Shown: positions 52,510 to 60,727 of the stretch, in pieces
How positions within the stretch are numbered: the stretch's first letter is position 1
Layout of the letters: every line of letters begins with the position of its first letter
DNA from: Halococcus salsus
GTDB lineage: Archaea; Halobacteriota; Halobacteria; Halobacteriales; Halococcaceae
Direction of reading: 5' to 3'
Assembly (NCBI RefSeq): GCF_009900715.1
Contig: NZ_JAAAJC010000003.1
Coordinates: 124,001-188,000, forward strand
DNA length: 64,000 nt
Translations under genes and position numbers: made by a program
Notes under the pieces: model-generated
Databases searched by the model: none
Told to the model about the DNA's origin: nothing
Seen by the model: the letters and a program-made list of their open reading frames with translations, nothing else

Positions 52510-52515
52510 TTTATT
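52510..52515 (+). promoter_or_regulatory. TATA box of the NpdG-like gene
   Basis: TTTATT is centred 27 bases before the ATG at 52539, predicting a leaderless transcript. Confidence 0.6.
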
Positions 52516-52538
52516 CGGCGTTCGATCGAGGAACAGGT

Positions 52539-53201
52539 ATGCGAATCGCGCTCTGTGGCGGCACCGGCGACATCGGCACGGGCCTCGCGCTCCGGTGGAC
52601 CCGCGACACCCCCCACGAGGTCGTCATCGGCTCCCGCGACCCGGAGAAGGCCCGCGAACACGCCGAGCGCTACGAGGACGAGCTCCGGAGTAGAGATATC
52701 GAGGGCAAGGTCAACGGGTTCGACAACGCGATGGCCGCCGACCGCGCCGACGTGGTCGTGCTCTGTGTCCCCGCCTACCACCTCGCGGACACCATCGAGT
52801 CGATAGCGGACGGGCTCGACGACACGGTCCTCGTGAGCCCCGCCGTCGGGATGAAGAACCGGGACGGAGCCATGACCTACAACCCGCCGAGCGCGGGCAG
52901 CGTGACCGCGCTCGCCGCGGGGGCGGCCCCCGACGGGGTTCCGGTAGTCGGAGCCTTCCACAACCTCGCCGCCGGTCGGCTCGCGGACCTCGACGCCGAC
53001 CTCGACTGGGACGTGCTCGTGGTGGGTGACGACAGCGACGCCAAATCGACGGTCGAGGACCTCACGACCGAGATCGAGGGGATCCGGGCGCTCGACGCCG
53101 GCCCGCTCGCCGCCGCACCCGAAGTCGAGGGGTTGACGCCGCTCCTGATCAACCTCGCCGGCAACAACGACCTCCACGACCTCGGCGTTCGGTTTCAATA
53201 G
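52539..53201 (+). CDS. npdG: F420-dependent NADP reductase (NpdG/Fno-like)
   Basis: A 220-residue protein. ALCGGTGDIGTGLALRW is the NADP-binding loop, then VIGSRDPEKAREHAE, VVLCVPAYHLADTI, LVSPAVGM and VVGAFHNLAAGRLAD, all typical of Fno. It moves hydride between F420H2 and NADP. Length and order match the family. The gene has its own leaderless promoter and is followed directly by hairpin repeat copy C. Confidence 0.92.
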   Translation: MRIALCGGTGDIGTGLALRWTRDTPHEVVIGSRDPEKAREHAERYEDELRSRDIEGKVNGFDNAMAADRADVVVLCVPAYHLADTIESIADGLDDTVLVSPAVGMKNRDGAMTYNPPSAGSVTALAAGAAPDGVPVVGAFHNLAAGRLADLDADLDWDVLVVGDDSDAKSTVEDLTTEIEGIRALDAGPLAAAPEVEGLTPLLINLAGNNDLHDLGVRFQ

Positions 53202-53203
53202 AA

Positions 53204-53460
53204 CCCACTTTTTTACTGCGGGGGGTTCCGCTCGCTGCGCTCGCTCCACCCCCGCTTGCAAAAACCTGGACTAAAAACTGCCGCTCGCTCCCGCCGGTCG
53301 CTCGCGGTGGGACCACTAACCGATTCCGCACCGAGACCGCTCCCGCACCGCTTCCGCCGAAGCCCTCGGCACGCTCCGCGTGCCTCGCCCTTCGTCCTCC
53401 AGGACTGCACCGCCACCGCCCCGCGGCCGCCGGCCGCACCGCGGCGGCCACCAACCCACT
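53204..53460 (+). repeat. Intergenic hairpin-rich repeat, copy C
   Basis: Starts 2-3 bases after the npdG-like stop (53201), same orientation. CCCACTTTTTTACTGCGG comes first, then an outer stem GCGGGGG/CCCCCGC around CTCGCTGCGCTCGCT. A 30-base identical block with copy D follows (53258-53287, starting GCAAAAACCTGG), then CCGC...GCGG and GCTTCCGCCGAAGCCCTC. The perfect stem GGCACGC (53368-53374)/GCGTGCC (53378-53384) comes next, then CTCGCCCTTCGTCCTCCAGG and a GC-rich tail. It covers most of the 370-base gap. Confidence 0.87.
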
Positions 53461-53571
53461 GGTCGACAGCGGTTTCCCCGAGAGTCGTTCACTACGGCGA
53501 GGAAATCCAATCCATCCTACAAATACGGATTTCAGGGAACGGTTTTGTCGGTTCCACACGGATCTGCATCC

Positions 53572-55374
53572 ATGGCAGTCGAAAACACGGAGTACGTGCG
53601 GGTCGCCTCGTTGCCCGACCTCGAAGCCGAGGGCCAACAGGTCGTGAACGCCGGCGGGCAGCCGGTCGCGCTGTTCCACCACGAGGGCGAGGTCTACGCC
53701 GTCGACAATCGCTGTCCCCACATGGGGTTCCCGCTCACCCGCGGGACCATCGACGAGGGCATCCTGACCTGCCACTGGCACCACGCGCGCTTCGAATTGG
53801 AGGCGGGCGACACCTTCGACCTCTTCGCCGACGACCTCCAGACGTTTCCCACGGAGATCCGGGACGATGGGGTCTACCTGGATCCCGAGCCCGAGCCCGA
53901 CGTGCCGCCCGCGACGCGGTGGCGCAACCGGCTCGCCGACGGCCTCCAGGAGAACCTCTCGCTCGTGATGGCGAAGTCGGTCATCGGGCTGGACGACGTG
54001 GCGCAACGCGCCACGGGACGGTCGAGCGGCGAGCGGAGCGAGCCGCGAGACGAGAAGGGTGAGGGGTTCTACACGCCGCTCGAAACCGCGGTGAACTTCG
54101 GGACGAAGTACCGCGCGATGGGCTGGGGGCGCGGGCTCACGACGCTCGGGTGCATGGCGAACCTCTACGACGCCGTCGGTGGGCGCGACAAGCGCCGCGC
54201 GATGTTCCTGGGGGTCCGCGAGGTCGCGAGCGAGTCCGCGGGCGAACCACCCCGCTTCCAGCAGTACGCCTTCGAGAATCGGGACCTCTCGAAGGAACGG
54301 CTCAAGTCCTGGTTCCGAAACACCTGTGAGGTCCGCGACAGCGACGGCGCGGAGCGATGCCTCCTCACCGCCATCGCGTGCCTCCCACCCGAGGACGTCG
54401 CGGAGGTCGTCTTCGCCGGAGCCACCGACCACCGCTACATGAACGCGGGTCACACCCTGGATTTCATCAACACTGCCTTCGAGACCGTCCAGCACCTCGG
54501 ATGGGACGAGCACGCCGATAGCGCGCTCGCCTCGACGGTGGCGCAGATCACGGACGCCACCCGCTCGGAGGAGCTCTCCTCGTGGCGACAGCCAGTGGAC
54601 ATCGCGGGGCTGTGCGCCGACGCGAACGATTCCCTTCCGGACCTCGTGGCGGCGGGCGACGGGAAGGAGTGGGACGAACCCGAGGCGTTCGTCGAGACGC
54701 TACTCGCGGACGACGCCGAGGCGATCATCGACGCGCTCACGAACGCGATCCGGGACGGGGCGACGACGACCGAACTCGCGGACGGGGTGGCACGGGCCGC
54801 GACGAGACGCGTCGCGTGGTTCGCGACCAACAACGAGTTCCGCGACTGGAACACGGTCCACCACACCCTCACCTACGCCGACGCGGTCCGGCGCGCGACC
54901 GAGAAGACCGACGCGACCGAACTCTACCGAGCCTGCTTCGACGGCGCGATGAGTGTCTACCTCGACCGGTTCCTCAACTCGCCGCGTGCGCCGGTCCCCG
55001 AGCCCGGCGAGACCGACCGCTCACCCGAGGAGATCCGGGAGGAGTTGCTCGACGCGTTCGACGAGCAAGGCAAGGTCAACCGCGCGGCGAGCCTCGTGAG
55101 CGAGCACTTCGACGCGGGCGGCGATCCCGCGGACCTGAAACGCACTCTCGGCCGGGGGTTGCTCCGCGAGGACGCGAACTTCCACACCCTCCAGAACGTC
55201 GAGACCGCCTTCCGCCGGTTCGAGACCGTGGAAGACGACGAAGAGAAACGATTGGCGTTGTTGGCGTGTGCGCGCTACATGGCGGCGCACTTCCCGACCC
55301 GGCGCTCGGCCGAGCAGACGTTCTCGATCGCGACCCGGCTCCACCGTGGCGAGCGCCTCCACGAGGTGGAGTGA
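53572..55374 (+). CDS. Rieske [2Fe-2S] domain fused to a large alpha-helical domain
   Basis: A 600-residue protein. Residues 1-105 are a Rieske ferredoxin with CPHMGFPL (C-x-H) and CHWHHARFEL (C-x2-H), the full cluster-binding set. The remaining 490 residues have no motif I know; they are mostly helical with KAxRR- and DHRYMNAGHTLDFINTAFE-like blocks and several His/Glu that may bind metal. The family pairing Rieske and this domain is not a dioxygenase. A short Arg/Glu-rich stretch (about 148-160) is encoded by a hairpin. Cytoplasmic redox role is inferred. Confidence 0.8.
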   Translation: MAVENTEYVRVASLPDLEAEGQQVVNAGGQPVALFHHEGEVYAVDNRCPHMGFPLTRGTIDEGILTCHWHHARFELEAGDTFDLFADDLQTFPTEIRDDGVYLDPEPEPDVPPATRWRNRLADGLQENLSLVMAKSVIGLDDVAQRATGRSSGERSEPRDEKGEGFYTPLETAVNFGTKYRAMGWGRGLTTLGCMANLYDAVGGRDKRRAMFLGVREVASESAGEPPRFQQYAFENRDLSKERLKSWFRNTCEVRDSDGAERCLLTAIACLPPEDVAEVVFAGATDHRYMNAGHTLDFINTAFETVQHLGWDEHADSALASTVAQITDATRSEELSSWRQPVDIAGLCADANDSLPDLVAAGDGKEWDEPEAFVETLLADDAEAIIDALTNAIRDGATTTELADGVARAATRRVAWFATNNEFRDWNTVHHTLTYADAVRRATEKTDATELYRACFDGAMSVYLDRFLNSPRAPVPEPGETDRSPEEIREELLDAFDEQGKVNRAASLVSEHFDAGGDPADLKRTLGRGLLREDANFHTLQNVETAFRRFETVEDDEEKRLALLACARYMAAHFPTRRSAEQTFSIATRLHRGERLHEVE

Positions 55375-55377
55375 CGT

Positions 55378-55626
55378 TCAGAGGATTCCAGCCTGCATGA
55401 GAACCAGCCAGAAGACGAGCGCGAAAGCCACGATCACCACCGCAGCGAGACCGAACCAATACCATCTGGATCGATAGAGTCGCCGTTCCGCGTCGGTGTC
55501 GAGCGCGTCCGGCGACCGCGGCAGCCACCGCCAGACGACGTATCCGGGAAACACGAGAAACGAGCCCCCATCGTAGTCGTCGAGAGCCTGACCCAATCGG
55601 GCGTCGATATCGTGACCAGTCCCCAC
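55378..55626 (-). CDS. Small membrane protein, overlapping a second frame (possible frameshifted gene, 3' part)
   Basis: An 82-residue frame from GTG 55626: a polar part DARLGQALDDYDGGSFLVFPG and RSPDALDTDAERRLYRSRWY, then a TM helix FGLAAVVIVAFALVFWLVLM. It overlaps the frame at 55434-55793 for 193 bases. It may be a separate gene or the 3' part of one gene broken by a one-base shift near 55590-55620. No family recognised. Confidence 0.5.
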   Translation of the reverse strand: MGTGHDIDARLGQALDDYDGGSFLVFPGYVVWRWLPRSPDALDTDAERRLYRSRWYWFGLAAVVIVAFALVFWLVLMQAGIL

Positions 55627-55793
55627 GTCCCGTTGATGACGATGCTGTCGACGAGCTGCACGGTCAATCCCATCAGGAACGAGGCACGTACGATCAGCGG
55701 CACGTTCGGCTGACTACGCAGTTCGTAGTAGCCACCTAAAACGAGGAACGTCGCGAGGCCGACCAGCAACCCGACAACTCCTGCATCGACCAT
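55434..55793 (-). CDS. Small membrane protein (possible frameshifted gene, 5' part)
   Basis: A 119-residue frame from ATG 55793. The first 60 residues look real: TM helix GVVGLLVGLATFLVLGGYY, linker ELRSQPNVPL, second helix IVRASFLMGLTVQLVDSIVI. After about residue 75 the sequence turns Arg/Ser/Pro-rich (GGGCRGRRTRSTPTR), as in an off-frame read, while the other frame (55378-55626) becomes protein-like. So either the two genes overlap or one gene has a frameshift. Confidence 0.5.
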   Translation of the reverse strand: MVDAGVVGLLVGLATFLVLGGYYELRSQPNVPLIVRASFLMGLTVQLVDSIVINGTWGLVTISTPDWVRLSTTTMGARFSCFPDTSSGGGCRGRRTRSTPTRNGDSIDPDGIGSVSLRW

Positions 55794-55849
55794 GCGCTAC
55801 TATGCTGGACCTCTCTCATAAGTTCGGTTGGATCGCTCGGGAACGTTAT

Positions 55850-56165
55850 GTGACTGCGGTGGCGCGCGGGAGTGCCGGAGGCACGACTCGCGCGAGGGAT
55901 GAGCACCGTGGTTCGAGAGAGCTTCGCTCTCTCGTCATCACGAAACGGCTTCGCCGTTTCGAACGACAGTGAGCGAGTGGAACGAGCGAGCAAGGAGCGC
56001 AGTCGGTTGGGGTGGCTCGTGGCTGTTGCGGGGCGGTTGCGGAGCGGAAAGTCGTTGTACCGTGAGTGAGGCGAAGCCGAAACGAGCGGCAGTTTTTAGT
56101 CCAGGTTTTTGCGACGAGTGGTTAGCGAGCGCAGCGAGCTAACCCGAGGAGTAAAAAAGTGGGTG
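55850..56165 (-). repeat. Intergenic hairpin-rich repeat, copy D
   Basis: Minus-oriented, starting just after the stop of the VIT1/CCC1 gene (56167). It holds CACCCACTTTTTTACTCC, the stem GGTTAGC/GCTAACC around TCGCTGCGCTC, and the 30-base block identical to copy C (plus 56083-56112). The second half has diverged into new hairpins: GAAACGGC (55942-55949)/GCCGTTTC (55953-55960), GAGAGAGC (55915-55922)/GCTCTCTC (55926-55933) and GTGCC (55872-55876)/GGCAC (55880-55884). All these have 3-base loops. Confidence 0.85.
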
Positions 56166-56166
56166 T

Positions 56167-56760
56167 CTATCCGGGAAGGAAGACGTTGATCACCGCGACC
56201 ACGATGCCGGCGAGCCCCATCCGCGCGCCCGCGACGTACCACCGCTGACGCGAGATCGAGGCCATGTAGGCCCCGAAGGTGAACAGCACGCCGACCGCGA
56301 CCGCGACGGAGGCGATGGTGGCCTCGAACATCGTGAGGACCGTGGCTTCGAGCAGGAACGGCGTGAGCGGGAGGACGAGCCCGAGCAACGGTCCCAGACC
56401 GCTCATCGCGGCGTTCACGACCTGGTTGCTCATCTTGTCGCGCTCGACTTGGGTGTCGCTGAGGTCCGCGAGCATCGCCTCCTCGGTCTCCTGGATCTCG
56501 GCGCGCATCTCCGCGCGCTCGATCTCCCAGACGCTCCAGACCCCGGAGGTACAGAGCCCGACGGCGGCGGCGAGGCCGAGGCTCACCACCGTGAGACCCT
56601 CGTCGATCCCCGAGAGATACGCGCCAACGGTGACCCCGACGCCGGTGAGCGCGCCGTCGAAGCCGTTCGAGACGAAGTACCGCCGGGCGATCGGCCCCAC
56701 CATGTCGGTGCCGACCCGATCGAGCACCGACCCGCCATCCGAATCCGAACCGGCCGCCAT
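56167..56760 (-). CDS. VIT1/CCC1 family membrane transporter
   Basis: A 197-residue protein with four to five TM segments. RRYFVSNGFDGALTGVGVTVGAYLSG at the N-terminus is the VIT1/CCC1 signature; the middle EIERAEMRAEIQETEEAMLAD is a charged helical hairpin as in the iron-binding arm of VIT1. The family carries Fe2+/Mn2+ or other divalent metals. It is coupled by TGATG to the upstream DUF211 gene, so the two act in one operon. Metal is not known. Confidence 0.86.
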   Translation of the reverse strand: MAAGSDSDGGSVLDRVGTDMVGPIARRYFVSNGFDGALTGVGVTVGAYLSGIDEGLTVVSLGLAAAVGLCTSGVWSVWEIERAEMRAEIQETEEAMLADLSDTQVERDKMSNQVVNAAMSGLGPLLGLVLPLTPFLLEATVLTMFEATIASVAVAVGVLFTFGAYMASISRQRWYVAGARMGLAGIVVAVINVFLPG

Positions 56761-57047
56761 CAGTCCTGCGGGGTCGGCATCTCGTCGACGATGTACTCGC
56801 CGCAGGCGACCTGGTCGACCGAGTGGACCTGCCCGCCCGTATCCTCGATCGTCTCGGTGACGGCCTCGAAGTCGATGTCCTCGCCCTCGATGGTGAACTT
56901 GATGTTCCGGACCTCCTCGTCCATCTCGACGAGGATGGCGTTCACGCCGCCGACGCCATCGAGCTCGGCGACCCGCTGGGCGACCGAGAGCATCGTCGGC
57001 TGGTGGGGTTTGAGGACGTCGATGACGAGCTGCCGGATAGTAGCCAT
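56760..57047 (-). CDS. DUF211 family protein
   Basis: A 95-residue protein: MATIRQLVIDVLKPHQPTML, VAELDGVGGVNAILVEMDEE, NIKFTIEGEDIDFEAV and GGQVHSVDQVACGEYIVDE. DUF211 is a widespread archaeal ferredoxin-like fold family that often lies next to VIT1-like transporters; a regulatory or metal-sensing part is plausible. The stop overlaps the start of the transporter. Function not shown. Confidence 0.92.
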   Translation of the reverse strand: MATIRQLVIDVLKPHQPTMLSVAQRVAELDGVGGVNAILVEMDEEVRNIKFTIEGEDIDFEAVTETIEDTGGQVHSVDQVACGEYIVDEMPTPQD

Positions 57048-57138
57048 GGCATCGAATAGGGGGTCAGCGCACTAAGGGTGTGTTGATCCGCCAACGAAAG
57101 TGGCACTTCAGTTGGGATTCGAGAACGCGAATGCCGAT

Positions 57139-59049
57139 CTAGTTCTCGTCGTCCTCGTCGCCCGACGATTCGTCAACGTCCTCGAAGTCGGCGTCGACGT
57201 ACTCGTCGTCGTCCGCGTCGGGGTCGCCGCCCATGTCACCCATGCCGCCGGGGCCCGCGCCCGCACCGCCCATCCCGCCCGCACCGCCCGCGGCCTGCTG
57301 GGCGGCCTCCTGCTGTTGGTACATCTGCTTGCCGATCTCCTGAAGCTCGGTCGAGAGGCTCTCGGTCGCGTCCTCGAGCTCCTCGGTGCTCGCGTCCTCG
57401 TCTTCGAGGACCTCCTCGACCTCACCGATGGCGTCCTCGATGTCGGCCCGGAGGTCGTCGTCGACCTGCTCTTCGTTCTCCTCGAGGAGCGTGTTCGCAC
57501 GCTGGACGGAGCTCTCGGCGTTGTTGCGTGCCTCGATGCGCTCACGGCGCTGCTCGTCCTCCTCGGCGTACTGCTCGGCCTCATCCTGCATCCGGTCGAT
57601 CTCCTCGTCCGAGAGGCCCGCACCGCCCTCGATCGTGATGTCCTCGGAGTTGCCCGAACCCTGGTCCTCGGCGGCGACGTTCACAATGCCGTTCTCGTCG
57701 ATGTTGAACGTCACCTCGATCTGCGGGGTGCCCGCGGGCGACGGCGGGATGCCCGCGAGTCGGAACTCACCCAGCAGCTCGTTCTCGTTGGCGATCTCGC
57801 GCTCGCCCTGGAACACCCGGACCTGGACCTCGGTCTGGTTCGCGGCGGCGGTGGTGAAGATCTTCGACTCCTCGGTCGGGATGGTCGTGTTCTTGTCGAT
57901 GAGGCGCTCGAAGAGACCGCCCTTGACCTCGATACCCAGCGAGAGCGGCGTCACGTCGAGCAGCACGATGTCGTCGACGTCGCCCGAGAGCACGCCGCCC
58001 TGGATCGCCGCGCCCAGTGCAACCGCCTCGTCGGGGTTGACGTTCTTCTGGGGCTCCTTGTCCACGAGCTCCGAGACCTGCTCTTGGACCTGGGGCATCC
58101 GGGTCGAGCCGCCGACGAGGATGACCTCGTCGATGTCGTCGGCGTCGTAGCCCGCGTCCGAGAGCGCCTGCTGGGTCGGCTCGACGGTTCGCTCGATGAG
58201 GTCCGAGGTCAGGGACTCGAACTTCGCCCGCGAGAGCTTCTCTTCGAGGTGAACCGGCCCCGAGTCCGTCGCCGTGATGAACGGGAGGTTGATCGTGGTC
58301 TCCTTCCGGTTGGAGAGTTCGATCTTGGCCTCCTCCGCGGCGTCCTTCAGCCGCTGGAGGGCCTGGCGGTCCTCCCGGAGGTCGAAGCCGTGGTCGGACT
58401 CGAACTCCTTTGCGAGCCAGTCGATGATGGCCTGGTCCCAGTCGTCGCCACCGAGATCGTTGTCACCGTTGGTCGCGACGACCTCGTAGACGCCGCCACC
58501 CAGATCGAGTACCGAGACGTCGAACGTGCCCCCTCCAAGGTCGTAGACCATCACCGTCTGGTCGGACTCGTCGTCGAGGCCGTAGGCCATCGAGGCGGCC
58601 GTCGGCTCGTTGATGATCCGCTCGACGTCGAAGCCCGCGATCTCGCCGGCGTCCTTCGTGGCCTGGCGCTGGCTGTCCGAGAAGTACGCAGGCACGGTGA
58701 TGACCGCCTTCTCGACCTCGTCGCCGAGGTACTCCTCGGCGTCGCGTTTGATCTTGCCGAGGATCAGCGCCGAGACCTCCTGGGGCGTGTAACTTTCGCC
58801 GTCGATGTCGACCTCGTAGTCCTCGCCCATGTGGCGCTTGATCGAGTTGATCGTACGATCCGGGTTCTGGATCGCCTGGTTTTTGGCGGGTTTGCCCACG
58901 AGGCGCTCGTCGTCGGTGAAGGCCACTACCGACGGCGTGGTGCGGTCGCCCTCGCCATTGACGATGATCTCGGGGTCGCCACCCTCCATCACCGCGAACG
59001 CGCTGTTCGTCGTCCCCAAGTCGATACCGAGGATCTTGTTGCTCGCCAT
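57139..59049 (-). CDS. dnaK: Chaperone DnaK (Hsp70)
   Basis: A 636-residue Hsp70. N-terminal [60 protein letters not shown], and [15 protein letters not shown] of the ATPase; then the linker [13 protein letters not shown], the substrate domain and a helical lid. The C-terminus is Gly/Met-rich and acidic. It uses DnaJ (10070) and GrpE (59958). A TATA-like element 33 bases upstream gives a very short leader. Confidence 0.97.
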   Translation of the reverse strand: MASNKILGIDLGTTNSAFAVMEGGDPEIIVNGEGDRTTPSVVAFTDDERLVGKPAKNQAIQNPDRTINSIKRHMGEDYEVDIDGESYTPQEVSALILGKIKRDAEEYLGDEVEKAVITVPAYFSDSQRQATKDAGEIAGFDVERIINEPTAASMAYGLDDESDQTVMVYDLGGGTFDVSVLDLGGGVYEVVATNGDNDLGGDDWDQAIIDWLAKEFESDHGFDLREDRQALQRLKDAAEEAKIELSNRKETTINLPFITATDSGPVHLEEKLSRAKFESLTSDLIERTVEPTQQALSDAGYDADDIDEVILVGGSTRMPQVQEQVSELVDKEPQKNVNPDEAVALGAAIQGGVLSGDVDDIVLLDVTPLSLGIEVKGGLFERLIDKNTTIPTEESKIFTTAAANQTEVQVRVFQGEREIANENELLGEFRLAGIPPSPAGTPQIEVTFNIDENGIVNVAAEDQGSGNSEDITIEGGAGLSDEEIDRMQDEAEQYAEEDEQRRERIEARNNAESSVQRANTLLEENEEQVDDDLRADIEDAIGEVEEVLEDEDASTEELEDATESLSTELQEIGKQMYQQQEAAQQAAGGAGGMGGAGAGPGGMGDMGGDPDADDDEYVDADFEDVDESSGDEDDEN

Positions 59050-59078
59050 TGTTGGGAACCCCTATCGGTTTCCGCCGG

Positions 59079-59085
59079 TTAAAAG
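59079..59085 (-). promoter_or_regulatory. Putative TATA box of dnaK
   Basis: CTTTTAA on the minus strand, about 33 bases before the start at 59049, the only T/A-rich run in the divergent 216-base region shared with the DUF2071 gene. Confidence 0.5.
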
Positions 59086-59265
59086 TTGCTACATCGGCCG
59101 TCGTCGTCGAACGCGCGATACCGTCCCCTTACAGCGTTTTCGAGGGTTTCGGTCGTGAAACCAGCGGGACGAACCCCGGACCGCAATACCATCGTTCCGG
59201 CGGACACCGTGTGGCGAACGGTCCGTGGGTGAAAGCCAAAAGCGCCTCGAACCCGCGCTCCGGCT

Positions 59266-59955
59266 ATGGTCGTCCCCCTCGAGATGCACTGGCGTGAACT
59301 CCTCTTCGCCAACTGGCCGCTCCCACCCGAGACCGTCGCCGCCCACCTCCCCGACGCACTCGACGTCGACACGTTCGAGGGCGAGGCGTGGCTCTCGGTC
59401 GTCCCCTTCACCAACGCCGCCGTCCGCCCGCGCGGGGTACCGGAGCGATTCGGCGTCGACCTCCCCGAGCTCAACCTCCGGACCTACGTCGACGTCGACG
59501 GGACGCCCAGCGTCTACTTCTTCAGCCTCGATGCCGAGGGGATCACGGGCGTACTCGGCGCGCGGCTGTTCCACCACCTGCCGTACTACTACGCCCGGAT
59601 AACCCACGAGTCGAGGGGGCATCGAAACCGGTTCGTGAACCATCGCCGCCATCCCGGCGCGCGACCCGCCGACTTCCGCGCGAGCTACGAACCGACCGAG
59701 GGCGAGGTCGAGACCGGGGCCGGAACCCTCGCCGACTTCATCACCGAGCGCTATCGCTTCTACACCGAAGCGCCGGACGGCACCGTCCGATACTCGAACG
59801 TGAGCCACGACCGCTGGCCGCTCTCGCGGGCCGACGTGACGATCGAGGAGAACTCGCTCTTTCGCGCCAACGGCTTCGCCGACCCCGAGAGCGACCCGGT
59901 TCACTTCTACAGCCCGGGGGTCAGGATCTCGGCCTCGGCGAGTCGGCGGCGGTAA
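59266..59955 (+). CDS. DUF2071 family protein
   Basis: A 229-residue protein. MHWRELLFANWPLPPETVAAHLPDALDVDTFEGEAWLSVVPF is the clear DUF2071 (YqjF-like) N-terminal signature, with LNLRTYV, VYFFSLDAE and LPYYYARI further on. Members have an acetoacetate-decarboxylase-like fold; activity unknown. It lies between dnaK and grpE in the opposite direction and splits the usual chaperone block. Confidence 0.9.
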   Translation: MVVPLEMHWRELLFANWPLPPETVAAHLPDALDVDTFEGEAWLSVVPFTNAAVRPRGVPERFGVDLPELNLRTYVDVDGTPSVYFFSLDAEGITGVLGARLFHHLPYYYARITHESRGHRNRFVNHRRHPGARPADFRASYEPTEGEVETGAGTLADFITERYRFYTEAPDGTVRYSNVSHDRWPLSRADVTIEENSLFRANGFADPESDPVHFYSPGVRISASASRRR

Positions 59956-59957
59956 GG

Positions 59958-60593
59958 TTACTCGCTGACGGTGACCTGCGCCGGGCGGAGGACCTTCTCG
60001 CCCATCTCGTAGCCCGGGCGGTAGACCTCCGCGACGGTGTCGCTGGGCTCGTCGCTGTCGACACGGAGCATGACCTCGTGGCGCTGCGGGTCGACGGCGT
60101 CGCCGGGGGCGGGGTCTATCGGGTCGACGTTCTCGTCGTCGAGCACCCGGTCGAACTCCTCCAGGGTGCTCTCGACGCCCGGCCGGATGTCGACCTCCTC
60201 GTCCTGGTCGAGCGCCCGCGAGAGGTTGTCGCGGACCTCGAGGAGACGGGTGACGAGGTCCTCGGTCGCGCGGGCCTCCTGTTCCTCCTGGCGCTGTTTG
60301 GCGCGCTTCTTGTAGTTCTGGAAGTCCGCCTGCTTGCGTTTCAGCTGGGTTTCGAGCTCCTCGACCTCGTCGGCGCGTTCCGCGGCCGTCGCGGCGCGCT
60401 CGCGGAGGTCGTCCACCTCGCGCGCGAGTTCCCCGTCCGCGTGTTCCTCGACACGTTCGACGAGGTCAGCGGCCGTCGCGTCGGTCTCCGGGGCCGCGTC
60501 GTTCGCCGTCGCGTCGCCGGTCGCCGCCTCCTCGACCGGCACCTCCTCCGGTTCGTTCGGGTCGCTCGACGGCCCGCCGTCGTTCTCGGTCAT
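59958..60593 (-). CDS. grpE: Nucleotide exchange factor GrpE
   Basis: A 211-residue protein. An acidic disordered N-terminus (1-60) is followed by a long coiled coil (AREVDDLRERAATAAERADE, LKRKQADFQNYKKRAKQRQEE) and the beta domain with PAPGDAVDPQRHEVMLRV and VAEVYRPGYEMGEKVLRPAQVTV, the GrpE signature. It releases ADP from DnaK. ATG at 60593 is preferred; an ATG nine codons upstream is possible. Confidence 0.94.
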   Translation of the reverse strand: MTENDGGPSSDPNEPEEVPVEEAATGDATANDAAPETDATAADLVERVEEHADGELAREVDDLRERAATAAERADEVEELETQLKRKQADFQNYKKRAKQRQEEQEARATEDLVTRLLEVRDNLSRALDQDEEVDIRPGVESTLEEFDRVLDDENVDPIDPAPGDAVDPQRHEVMLRVDSDEPSDTVAEVYRPGYEMGEKVLRPAQVTVSE

Positions 60594-60727
60594 GGTCGAG
60601 GGGAGCCGATACACGGACAAAAGGATTCAGGAATCGTGCGCCGCTCGACGGACGCAGTGCCGACCATTGGGGGCGCATCCGGACGGCCCGACGGCGGGTA
60701 TAAGCGCCCGCGACCCACAGGGTCGGC

